NCBI GenBank assembly: GCA_020073525.1
Contig: JAIQFA010000001.1
Span: forward strand, 1 to 64,000
DNA from: Terriglobia bacterium
GTDB taxonomy: Bacteria; Acidobacteriota; Terriglobia; Terriglobales; Acidobacteriaceae
Length of the DNA stretch: 64,000 nt
Direction of reading: 5' to 3'
In this document: piece after piece, positions 34,158 through 41,620 of the stretch
How the letters are laid out: the number at the start of each line of letters is the position of its first letter
Numbering within the stretch: position 1 is the first letter of the stretch
The notes under the pieces: model-generated
What the model was told of the DNA's origin: nothing
The model's input: only the letters and a program-made list of their open reading frames with translations
Databases searched by the model: none
Made by a program: the position numbers and the translations under genes

Positions 34158-35345
34158 ATGGCTTGGCCCGCAGACAAAGTAAAACTCGATCGCGTTCGCG
34201 CCCTGATGAAAGAGCAGGATCTGTCTGCGCTGGTCTGCCGCGCGCCTGACAACGTTCTCTATCTCACCAACTACTGGTGCATGAAGGGGTATGACGCTGT
34301 CGTTTTTCCGCGCGCGGGCGAACCCACGTTGATTGCTCTCGAGCCGCAGCAGGCCGACGCCGAGCGAAACTCGTGGACGAAAGACATCCTGTACTTCAAG
34401 GGCTATGACGAGCGCGATCCGCGCCCACCGCAGTTCCGCGCATGGGACCGCGCTTACGAGGTTCTGAAGCAGCGCGGCTTGACCGACAAAGTCGCCGTGG
34501 AACTCAACATGGGCACGCAGTCGGCCGATCGCATGGTGGGCGAGCCGACGACATTCATGCTGTCTTATTTCGAATCGTTCAAGAAGTTTTGCGGCGAGGT
34601 GGTGGACGCGACGCCGCTCCTCAACGAAGCCCGCTCCATCAAGACCGATCAGGAAGTTGAGCGCATGCGTCTGGCCAACGAACTCGCCGCCCTTGCTATG
34701 GATTACACGCGCGAGCACATGCGCCCCGGCATGAAAGAGAGTGAAGTCGGCGCTATGTATGAAGGCTTTGTGCATGGAACCGGCGTGGGCTACAAGGGTA
34801 AAGTCGAGATGGCGCGTGCCTTCACGCTGGTGTGGTCCGGCAAGGGAATTGCCACCTTCACCGCCACCGGCGACCGCCCCATTCAGAAAGATGAGCCTAC
34901 GCTTTTCGAAATCTGGGTTTGCGTCGACGGCTATTGGACCGACCTCACCAAGAATGCCTGCCCCGGCGAATTGAAGCCTGAGTATCAGAAGTTGCTCGAC
35001 CTTCTACTGAAAGTTTTCAATGGTGCCGTTTCCTTCGCGCGCCACGGTGCCAGTTTTCCTGAACTCGACAAGTTGACTCGCGCTCGAATCGCCGAAGGTG
35101 GATACCCCGGACAGCCCTCCCACCCCATCTGCCACGGCGTTGGAGCGCGCGCCCACGAGTGGCCATACGCGCATCAGGCTGGCGGCGGCACGATAAAAAA
35201 GGGAATGGTGCTGGCGATTGAGCCCGGCATCTACTGGCCAGGCGGCGGCGGTCTGCGCTTGGAAGACAATTTTCTAATCACCGAAACCGGCAACGAAAAA
35301 CTGTGTACCGACCCAGACGATTTCCGTCTGGCAAAACATCACTGA
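34158..35345 (+). CDS. M24-family metallopeptidase-like hydrolase 1
   Basis: Start ATG 34158 (GAGAGAC upstream), 395 residues. An N-terminal creatinase-like domain (DLSALVCRAPDNVLYLTNYWCMKGYDAVVFPR) is followed by the pita-bread domain. Metal positions read 'EIWVCVDGYWTDLTKNA' (first ligand Glu instead of Asp, second Asp), 'HPICHGVG', 'LAIEPGIYWP' and 'RLEDNFLIT', so four of five ligands are canonical. It may be an Xaa-Pro-type peptidase or a C-N hydrolase. Its TGA stop lies in the first unit of a heptad repeat. Confidence 0.85.
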   Translation: MAWPADKVKLDRVRALMKEQDLSALVCRAPDNVLYLTNYWCMKGYDAVVFPRAGEPTLIALEPQQADAERNSWTKDILYFKGYDERDPRPPQFRAWDRAYEVLKQRGLTDKVAVELNMGTQSADRMVGEPTTFMLSYFESFKKFCGEVVDATPLLNEARSIKTDQEVERMRLANELAALAMDYTREHMRPGMKESEVGAMYEGFVHGTGVGYKGKVEMARAFTLVWSGKGIATFTATGDRPIQKDEPTLFEIWVCVDGYWTDLTKNACPGELKPEYQKLLDLLLKVFNGAVSFARHGASFPELDKLTRARIAEGGYPGQPSHPICHGVGARAHEWPYAHQAGGGTIKKGMVLAIEPGIYWPGGGGLRLEDNFLITETGNEKLCTDPDDFRLAKHH

Positions 35346-35369
35346 GAACTGAGAACCAGGAACTGAGAA
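35342..35369. repeat. Heptanucleotide repeat CTGAGAA spanning a stop and preceding a start
   Basis: Four 7-bp units, CTGAGAA, CTGAGAA, CCAGGAA, CTGAGAA. The first supplies the TGA stop (35343-35345) of the upstream gene. The last ends six bases before the TTG start of the M20 gene and provides the only purine-rich ribosome-binding candidate, GAGAA. Confidence 0.85.
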
Positions 35370-35375
35370 CTTAAA

Positions 35376-36650
35376 TTGTCCAGCGCAACCACAAACTCGA
35401 AACACTCGCTCGATCCCAAACTCGCCGACCGCATCCTTGCCGAAGTCCGCGAAGACGAAATTGTCTCCATGTCGACGGATGTCATCAACATCCCCAGTCC
35501 GACCGGCGAAGAACTGCAGATGGCGCAGTACATGCAATCCGCGTTGCAGAAGGTTGGCCTCGACGTCACCTGGCAGGAAGTCGAAGAAGCGCGCGCCAAC
35601 GTGGTCGGGCGTTGGAAAGGCACGGGCGGCGGCAAGAACCTGATGTTCAACGGCCACATGGATACATCGAACACCGGCCGCGAAGAATTTCTCACTGGCC
35701 TCGGTTACAAGCCGCACGCGGTGGTCAAAGACGGTTTCATCTACGGCCTCGGCATCTACAACATGAAGGGCGCTCTGGTCTGCTACACCAATGCCGTGAA
35801 AGCACTGCAGCGGGCCGGAGTGCGGCTGAAAGGAGATGTGATCATCGCCGCCGTCGCCGGTGAAATCGAAAAAACGCAGTGGGGTGAATTCAAGGGCAAA
35901 GAGTATCGCGGCTATGGCTATGGCACGCACTACCTGGTAAATCATGGAGTGCTGCCCGACATGTGTATTCTCGGCGAGCCCACCGACATGCACGTCGTTC
36001 TCGAACACTTTGGCTCTATGTGGGTGCGCATCTCGTGTACGGGAATTTATGTGCACACCGCCTTCTGCGAGGGCCGCGAAGAAATGAATTCCATCCGCCG
36101 CATGGTCGAACTCATGCCGCCCGTCCTGAAGTGGATCGAAGGATGGGAGAAGAAGGCGAGCTACGGCGGGAGGAAAGCTATCGTGAATCTGGGTGGCATC
36201 CGCGGCGGGCACGCCTGGCGCGCCAGCCGCACTCCCGAGAAAACTGATTTATTCCTCGACGTGCGTGTCCCTCCCACCATTCCCATGGCCGAGGCGCGCC
36301 GCGACATCCAAAGCCTCTTCTTCGAACTTGAGAAAGCCCACGCGGACTGGGGTCTGGAATTCGAAACCTATGTCTCGGTTCCCGGCGCGCGCATCAGCGA
36401 AGAGCACGAGATGATCCGTGCCATTGACCGCAACCATAAACGCATCACCGGCAAAACGCCGGAGAGGGAAGTGGTCACATGGTGCTCCGATGCCAGCGTC
36501 CTGAGCCGTTACGGTGTCGAGACCGTGAACTATGGGCCGTCGAGCGGCCCGCGCGATAAAGAGGGAGAAAAGGTTCGCATTCAAACATTGGTGGAAATCA
36601 CGAAGATCTACGCTCTCACCGCCGCCGAATTGTGCGGGGTGAGCGAATAG
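35376..36650 (+). CDS. M20-family metallohydrolase (ArgE/DapE-like)
   Basis: A 424-residue amidohydrolase of the M20 fold. 'MFNGHMDTSNTG' supplies the first His and Asp ligands. 'VAGEIEKTQWGEFKG' holds the catalytic Glu region, though less EE-like than usual. 'PDMCILGEPTDMHVVLEHFGSMWVRISCTGIYVHTAF' covers the further metal site and dimerisation domain start, and 'TWCSDASVLSRYGVETVNYGPSS' the last part. Members deacylate amino acids, cleave dipeptides or remove carbamoyl groups; the substrate is unknown. TTG start. Confidence 0.87.
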   Translation: MSSATTNSKHSLDPKLADRILAEVREDEIVSMSTDVINIPSPTGEELQMAQYMQSALQKVGLDVTWQEVEEARANVVGRWKGTGGGKNLMFNGHMDTSNTGREEFLTGLGYKPHAVVKDGFIYGLGIYNMKGALVCYTNAVKALQRAGVRLKGDVIIAAVAGEIEKTQWGEFKGKEYRGYGYGTHYLVNHGVLPDMCILGEPTDMHVVLEHFGSMWVRISCTGIYVHTAFCEGREEMNSIRRMVELMPPVLKWIEGWEKKASYGGRKAIVNLGGIRGGHAWRASRTPEKTDLFLDVRVPPTIPMAEARRDIQSLFFELEKAHADWGLEFETYVSVPGARISEEHEMIRAIDRNHKRITGKTPEREVVTWCSDASVLSRYGVETVNYGPSSGPRDKEGEKVRIQTLVEITKIYALTAAELCGVSE

Positions 36651-36666
36651 CCGAGGTTCGCATCAG

Positions 36667-36723
36667 GGCATCGCTTTAGCGATGCCATAAGTTTTCCGAA
36701 ATCAGATGCCCCTTCAGGGGGCT
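36667..36723. repeat. REP-like composite palindrome, copy 2
   Basis: GGCATCGCTTTAGCGATGCC (36667-36686), a spacer ATAAGTTTTCCGAAATCAGAT, and GCCCCTTCAGGGGGC form two hairpins. This is the reverse complement of 607-660 with a few changes, and also sits just before a gene start. Confidence 0.85.
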
Positions 36724-36740
36724 GGGCATCAGAGGACATT

Positions 36741-37892
36741 TTGCCAAGTCAGAAAGAAATCGATCGCCGTTATAAAAACATCCGGTCGCGCATGCAGGCG
36801 GCCGGACTGGATGCTCTTATCGTATGCGGCAATCAATATGCCGGATTCGAGGGCGCGGTCTTCTACACCTCCGGCTTCGAAATCGTTCATCGTTACGTTT
36901 ACGTCGTCATCCCGCTCGAAGGCGAACCAACACTCGTCTTTCCGCGCGAAGCTCGCTGGATCGGCGACAAAAAGAAGCCATGGGTGAAAGATCAGGTCTG
37001 GCCCGACGTTCCCGGACAGTGGTTGCGCGACCGCGCCGTCGAGCGCAAATGGAAACGCATCGGCACGTTTGGGATGAATTTCGTCATGGCCGTTCGCGAC
37101 TACCGCGAACTCGCGCAAGGTCCGTTCGAATTGGTGCCCTTTGACCAGGAATTCGATATGGCTCGCGCGGTGAAGAGCAAAGAGGAACTCGTCGAAGTCC
37201 GCGACGCGATGGACATCGTTGTCGACGGCTTTTGGGCAATGATTGCCGGCTACAAGCCCGGCAAGACTGAGGCCGAAATCATGGCGCCTGCAGTCGAGCG
37301 TTTCTTCGCTCGCGGCGCTGGTCCGCGCATGATGAACATTCTGCTCTCCGGCGAACATGGAGAGGCCAACGCTTACTTTAAAGTTCCCGGTCATCGTAAA
37401 GTTGCGGGCGACGATCTTCTTCTTTATTCGCTGGAGGTCACGGGAGCGGGCGGCTACTGGGTGGAGTTTTCACGCGCCCTGATTCAGGGCAAGCCCAGCG
37501 CGACGACACAAAGGATGGCGGACGCCTATCCGCACGCCATGGAATCCGCGCGGAAATTGATGCGTCATGGCGAACTTGCTTCCAACGTGCATCGTACGGT
37601 GGCCGACATATTTGCGAAACACGGGTTCGCGCTCGGCCACCTTTCCGGACACAGCATTGGCATGACGATGCTTGAATATCCCGCCATCGGCGCCAAGAGC
37701 GAGGTTCCGCTCGAAGAGAACATGATCTTCTCCCTGCATCCGCAGGTCGTTGATCAGGAGGGAAAGGTTTGTCTCTACACCCAGGACACGTACCGAATCG
37801 GCAAGACCGAAGGCGAGTGTCTGGCCGATGTGCCGTGGAAGTTTTATAAGGGTGGCGAGACGCGGGAGAGCGTGCGTTCAGGTCCGAGATAA
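36741..37892 (+). CDS. M24-fold hydrolase 2 lacking metal ligands (creatinase-like)
   Basis: A TTG start with AGAGGA upstream gives 383 residues. The N-terminal creatinase-type domain (MQAAGLDALIVCGNQYAGFEGAVFYTSGFEIVHRYVYVVIPLEGEPTLVFPREA) and pita-bread fold are clear. The metal positions are not canonical: 'SLEVTGAGGYWVEFSRAL' has Glu where Asp ligands belong, 'FSLHPQVVDQ' has His for the Glu of EPG, and 'LYTQDTYRIG' has Gln for the last Glu. Only the 'LSGHSIG' His remains. Such loss is known from creatinase, so metal-free C-N hydrolysis is plausible. Exact chemistry is unknown. Confidence 0.85.
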   Translation: MPSQKEIDRRYKNIRSRMQAAGLDALIVCGNQYAGFEGAVFYTSGFEIVHRYVYVVIPLEGEPTLVFPREARWIGDKKKPWVKDQVWPDVPGQWLRDRAVERKWKRIGTFGMNFVMAVRDYRELAQGPFELVPFDQEFDMARAVKSKEELVEVRDAMDIVVDGFWAMIAGYKPGKTEAEIMAPAVERFFARGAGPRMMNILLSGEHGEANAYFKVPGHRKVAGDDLLLYSLEVTGAGGYWVEFSRALIQGKPSATTQRMADAYPHAMESARKLMRHGELASNVHRTVADIFAKHGFALGHLSGHSIGMTMLEYPAIGAKSEVPLEENMIFSLHPQVVDQEGKVCLYTQDTYRIGKTEGECLADVPWKFYKGGETRESVRSGPR

Positions 37893-37963
37893 GAGGTCAG
37901 ATCGCAGAGGTGAAACCCAGCGACGGTCGTTTTTCACCTCTGCAATCTGACCTCTGGCCTCTT
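37891..37963. repeat. Inverted heptad array with long stem
   Basis: Left arm AGAGGTCAGATCGCAGAGG-TGAAA (37892-37914) and right arm from TTTCACC (37933) to 37963 pair over about 24 bp with one mismatch. Units are 7 bp. The right arm carries one extra unit. It lies between the second M24 gene and the second ketopantoate-reductase-like gene. Confidence 0.85.
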
Positions 37964-37987
37964 AAATTCTGAGTTAGGAGTTCTAAC

Positions 37988-38914
37988 TTGCTGAAGATTT
38001 GTATCGTTGGTTGCGGCGCAGTGGGAAGCCTCTTCGCCGCGCATCTTGCCCAAAAAGGCGAGGCTGAAGTGTGGGCGTACGACGTCTGGGAAGATCACGT
38101 CGATGCCATCCGCAAACACGGTCTGCGCATTTCCGGAGCGGCTGACTTCACTGCGAAACTAAATGCCACGAGCGATGCGCACGAACTTCCGCGCTGCGAC
38201 TATGGCATCGTTGCTACTAAGGCCATTCACACCCGTGGCGCCATCGCCCAGGTCGCCCGTGCTTTCGACGCAAACAGCGCGGTGTGCTCAGTGCAAAATG
38301 GAGTCGGCAACGAGGAGATCATTGCCGAACACGTGAAGTACGTGATTCGTGGCACGACGTTTCCCGCCGGACATCCCATCGCTCCCGGCCACATCGGCTT
38401 CGACATCAAGGGCGACACCTGGATCGGCCCCTTCGAGCCGACGAACACGCCGATGTCCAAGGTTGAAGAACTGGCGGGCCTGATCACGCGCTCCGGCATG
38501 AATGTGATTCCGTTGCCAGACGCCCGCGGCGCGCAATGGACGAAACTGATTTTCAACGCTGCCACCAACCCAGTCGGAGCCCTGACGCTGCTGCATCACG
38601 GCGCCGCCACGCGATTCGCGCCGACCGGCCAGCTATCCAACGATCTGATCGCCGAAGGCGAGGGCGTCGCCCACGCGCTAGGAATCGAACTGCACGGAGA
38701 TCCGCGCGCGCTGGTGCAAAAAGGGGCGAATGCTCCGGGCAAGCATCGCGCCTCGATGTTGCAGGATGTGCTCGCCAAGCGCCAGACGGAAGTTGATTTC
38801 ATGAACGGCGCAATCGTGAAGTGGGGCGAGAAAACCGGCGTCCCCACGCCGTTGAACAAAGCTGTCTGGGAACTGGTGAAAGGCCTGGAGCACGCCTGGG
38901 CTGATCCGGACTGA
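37988..38914 (+). CDS. Ketopantoate reductase-family protein 2
   Basis: A paralogue of the gene at 33187: 'LKICIVGCGAVGSLFAAHLAQKGEAEVWAYDVWEDHVDAIRKHGLRI', 'SVQNGVGNEEIIAEHVKYVIRGTTFPAGHP', 'QWTKLIFNAATNPVGALTLL' and 'ASMLQDVLAKRQTEVDFMNGAIVKWGEKTGVPTPLNKAVWELVK'. 308 residues. The TTG start has AGGAG seven bases upstream. The pair probably handle related steps or form a heteromer; both keep the Lys and Asn active-site segments. Confidence 0.87.
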   Translation: MLKICIVGCGAVGSLFAAHLAQKGEAEVWAYDVWEDHVDAIRKHGLRISGAADFTAKLNATSDAHELPRCDYGIVATKAIHTRGAIAQVARAFDANSAVCSVQNGVGNEEIIAEHVKYVIRGTTFPAGHPIAPGHIGFDIKGDTWIGPFEPTNTPMSKVEELAGLITRSGMNVIPLPDARGAQWTKLIFNAATNPVGALTLLHHGAATRFAPTGQLSNDLIAEGEGVAHALGIELHGDPRALVQKGANAPGKHRASMLQDVLAKRQTEVDFMNGAIVKWGEKTGVPTPLNKAVWELVKGLEHAWADPD

Positions 38915-38917
38915 AAA

Positions 38918-39108
38918 GGTGTCAGGTGTCAGGTCGCAGGTCTCAGGAAAATCACAACGATCTTGAGTTTTGACTTGACACGAACAGGCGCCGGAATTTG
39001 TTTTTCCTGAGACCTGAGACCTGAGACCTGAGACCTGAGACCTGAGACCTGAGACCTGAGACCTGAGACCTGAGACCTGAGACCTGAGACCTGAGACCTG
39101 AGACCTGA
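38918..39108. repeat. Inverted heptad array with 14 perfect GACCTGA units
   Basis: Left arm: GGTGTCA, GGTGTCA, GGTCGCA, GGTCTCA (38918-38945). Right arm: a partial unit, then fourteen identical GACCTGA units at 39011-39108. The right arm starts as the reverse complement of the left and has expanded. It ends 26 bases before the start of the luciferase-like gene, so copy number could affect its expression. Confidence 0.95.
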
Positions 39109-39134
39109 AAACTAATATAGGAGCTACTGTCATC

Positions 39135-40205
39135 ATGACCATTCCGTTCAACATTGGAGTTCTACAACTCAGCATGGAACCCGTGCACGAAACCGTCGCC
39201 ATGGCCAGGGCGTGCGAAGATGCGGGTTTCGATACCTTTTGGATCGCCGAAGCCTATCCATGGTGGCGTAAGCATTCCTTCGAAGCGCGCTCCTCAACCG
39301 CGATTCTCGCGGTCATCGCCAGCCAGACGAAGCGCATTCAACTTGGCTGGGGAATTATTTCTCCTTACACGCGGCATCCCGTCGAGATCGCGATGGAGGC
39401 GCGCGTTATGCAGGATCTTGCCGGCGACCGCTTTCTGCTGGGCCTCGGCGCGTCGAAGATTTTCATGAAAGAAATTGGCGAGGGAGAAGGGGAAAAAGTC
39501 GGGCCTGCGACCGTGATGCGGGAAAGCATCGACATCATTCGCGGCGTGCTCAAGGGAGACAAGTTCGAATACCAGGGCAAGGTATTCGCAGCCAGCGTTC
39601 CGCCACTGAAGTCCGATGCGCACACCTCGCGCAAAGTTCCTCCCGTGTATGTTGCGGGCACGGGACCGGCGATGCAGAAGCTGGGCGGATCGCTCGGCGA
39701 TGGCCTGCTCACGGCATCGATTACTACGCCAGCCTTTGCGCGCTACTCGAAAAAGAACATGGAGGAAGGCGCCGCGAAAGCGGGCAAAGATCCTTCCAAG
39801 TTGATCCTCGGGTGCGTGATCGTGGGCAGCATCGGACGCGATTCGAAAAAAGGAAAAGAAGGCGCGCGCGAGCAAGCCGCCATGTATCTTGCCAACAAAG
39901 TGCAGAACATCAAAGGCTCAGCCGACGTGTTGCTCGAATCCGCGGGCATCACCTTCGAAGAGCTGCAACCGGTTGCGGACGCGATGGAGAAGGGTGGCCG
40001 TAAAGCTGCCGCGCAGGCCGTCAGCGATGAACTGCTACGAAAAGTCTGTCCCATCGCCGGCTCACCCGACGAGTGCATTCAGAAAATCGAGGAATACCGC
40101 GCCGCCGGCTGCACTCACATCATGCTCGAAATCTGGGGAGATGACCGAACGGGACAAGCGAAGTTGTTTGGCGATGAAGTTCTGCCGCACTTCAAGAACA
40201 GATAA
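39135..40205 (+). CDS. Luciferase-like (LLM class) F420/flavin-dependent oxidoreductase
   Basis: A 356-residue TIM-barrel oxidoreductase: 'FNIGVLQLSMEPVHETVAMARACEDAGFDTFWIAEAYPWW', 'ASQTKRIQLGWGIISPYTRHPVEIAMEARVMQDLAGDRFLLGLGAS' and 'PPVYVAGTGPAMQKLGGSLGDGLL'. The fold is shared by F420-dependent dehydrogenases or reductases (Mer type) and FMNH2 monooxygenases. The F420 operon 17 kb away favours F420, and the flavin reductase in the cluster favours FMNH2; the sequence alone does not decide. Last plus-strand gene of the cluster. Confidence 0.88.
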   Translation: MTIPFNIGVLQLSMEPVHETVAMARACEDAGFDTFWIAEAYPWWRKHSFEARSSTAILAVIASQTKRIQLGWGIISPYTRHPVEIAMEARVMQDLAGDRFLLGLGASKIFMKEIGEGEGEKVGPATVMRESIDIIRGVLKGDKFEYQGKVFAASVPPLKSDAHTSRKVPPVYVAGTGPAMQKLGGSLGDGLLTASITTPAFARYSKKNMEEGAAKAGKDPSKLILGCVIVGSIGRDSKKGKEGAREQAAMYLANKVQNIKGSADVLLESAGITFEELQPVADAMEKGGRKAAAQAVSDELLRKVCPIAGSPDECIQKIEEYRAAGCTHIMLEIWGDDRTGQAKLFGDEVLPHFKNR

Positions 40206-40280
40206 CCACAGAGGGCACAGAGGAACACTGGGTATGTACTCTCGGATGTTTCCTCTGTGTTCCCCTGTGTCCTCTGTGGT
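40205..40280. terminator. Long inverted repeat between convergent genes (putative bidirectional terminator)
   Basis: The arms at 40205-40228 and 40257-40280, rich in CACAGAGG units with a period of about 9 bp, pair over 24 bp with two mismatches. They lie exactly between the luciferase-like gene and the convergent acyl-CoA dehydrogenase gene, suggesting two-way termination. There is no strong U-tract. Confidence 0.6.
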
Positions 40281-40289
40281 AAAGGTTTC

Positions 40290-41462
40290 TTATTTGGACA
40301 TCACCAGCTTCGCGATGGTTGCGAGCTGCATATTCGAGGTGCCTTCATAGATTTTCCCGATCTTCGCGTCGCGCCAATATTTTTCGACGGGATAGTCTTT
40401 CGTGAAACCGTATCCGCCATAGACTTCGATGGCCAGCGAGGTCACGCGCTCGGCCACCTGCGATGTGAACAGCTTGGTCATAGCAGCTTCTTTCACGAAA
40501 TTTACGCCAGCGTCTTTCATGCGGGCCGCGTTATAAACCATTAGCCGCGCCGCTTCGATTTCGGTTGCCATTTGCGCGATCTGGAATTGGATCCCCTGAA
40601 ACTCCGAAATCGGCTTCCCGAATTGCGTGCGCTCCTGCGCATACTTGGCGGCGTATTCCCACGCGCCGCGCGCCACGCCCAGCATCTGCGCGCCAATTCC
40701 GATACGGCCTTCGTTCAGCGTTTCGATCGCGATCTTGTATCCCTTACCCACTTCGCCAAGTACATTCTCTTTCGGCACGCGGCAATCTTCGAGAATCAGT
40801 TCGCAGGTTGACGAAGCTCGAATCCCCAGCTTGTCTTCTTTCTTGCCGACGGTAAATCCGGGAAAGTTCTTCTCGATCAGAAACGCAGTGATCCCCTTGT
40901 ATCCTTTCGACGCATCGATGGTGGCAAACAGAATAAACAATCCTGCCTCTTTGCCATTCGTGATCCAGAGCTTGCGTCCGTTGAGAACGAAGTCACTGCC
41001 TTTGAGTTCGGCCTTGGTTTGCAGCGCAAACGCGTCTGAGCCCGATCCCGCCTCACTCAATGCATAGGCGCCGACCGTATCCGCCGCCATCTTCGGCAGG
41101 TAACGCTTCTTCTGGTCTTCGGTAGCCCAACGCAGAATCGCATTTGCGACCAGCGTATTCTGCACATCGACAATCACTCCGGCAGAAGCGTCAGCCCGCG
41201 AGAATTCTTCCACGGCCAGAATCGCCTCAAAAAACTTGCCACCGGCTCCGCCGTACTGCTCCGGAATCTCGATGCCCATCAGGCCAAGCTGGAAAAACTG
41301 GTCGAGCAGTCCGTGATCGAACACTGCCTTTTCATCCATCTCTTTGGCCAACGGACGAATCTTGTCTTCGGCAAACTGGCGGACGTTGTCGCGGAATAGG
41401 ATCTCGTCCTCGGTAAGAATGGTGAGCGGTGTGGGATTCGAAAGCTGCAGAGTTTCCGGCAT
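40290..41462 (-). CDS. Acyl-CoA dehydrogenase
   Basis: The ATG at 41462 (GAGGTG upstream) gives 390 residues; the open frame to 41753 lacks family similarity. 'YALSEAGSGSDAFALQTKAEL', 'KLWITNGKEAGLFILFATID', 'LGIRASSTCELILEDCRVP' and 'EVYGGYGFTKDYPVEKYWRDAKIGKIYEGTSNMQLATIAK' are hallmark blocks; the Glu in YEGTS is the catalytic base. It oxidises short-chain acyl-CoAs with FAD and passes electrons to ETF. It may serve the end of the adjacent pathway or general beta-oxidation. Confidence 0.95.
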   Translation of the reverse strand: MPETLQLSNPTPLTILTEDEILFRDNVRQFAEDKIRPLAKEMDEKAVFDHGLLDQFFQLGLMGIEIPEQYGGAGGKFFEAILAVEEFSRADASAGVIVDVQNTLVANAILRWATEDQKKRYLPKMAADTVGAYALSEAGSGSDAFALQTKAELKGSDFVLNGRKLWITNGKEAGLFILFATIDASKGYKGITAFLIEKNFPGFTVGKKEDKLGIRASSTCELILEDCRVPKENVLGEVGKGYKIAIETLNEGRIGIGAQMLGVARGAWEYAAKYAQERTQFGKPISEFQGIQFQIAQMATEIEAARLMVYNAARMKDAGVNFVKEAAMTKLFTSQVAERVTSLAIEVYGGYGFTKDYPVEKYWRDAKIGKIYEGTSNMQLATIAKLVMSK

Positions 41463-41476
41463 GAAGACACCTCGTA

Positions 41477-41500
41477 GTAGAGACGCGGCTTGCCGCGTCT
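41477..41500. repeat. GTAGAGAC-type palindrome
   Basis: Following GTAGT, AGACGCGGC-TT-GCCGCGTCT (41481-41500) is the reverse complement of the copy inside mutM. It lies just upstream of the acyl-CoA dehydrogenase start. Confidence 0.8.
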
Positions 41501-41544
41501 GGGCAGAATGGCGAACCAAAAATTGTAGCAGCAGACGACCGTAG

Positions 41545-41614
41545 GAGTGCCGACCACTCGGTTGGTTTGCTCTGCTCAATTCCGTCGGCGGACGAATGCG
41601 TCCGCCCCTACGCG
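41545..41614. repeat. GTAGG-type palindromes
   Basis: GTAGGAGTGCCGACCACTCGG and, in the other orientation, CGGCGGACG-AAT-GCGTCCGCC followed by CCTACG form two hairpins with GTAGG ends facing outwards. They fill the gap between the MFS gene and the acyl-CoA dehydrogenase gene. Confidence 0.6.
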
Positions 41615-41620
41615 AGCATT

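Noticed and set aside
38918..39108. Possible CRISPR array
   Set aside because: Units are 7 bp with no spacers and there are no cas genes.
38678..39202. Minus-strand frame with repeated RSQVSGL peptide
   Set aside because: The peptide repeat is only the translation of the GACCTGA array and the frame has no ribosome site or domain.
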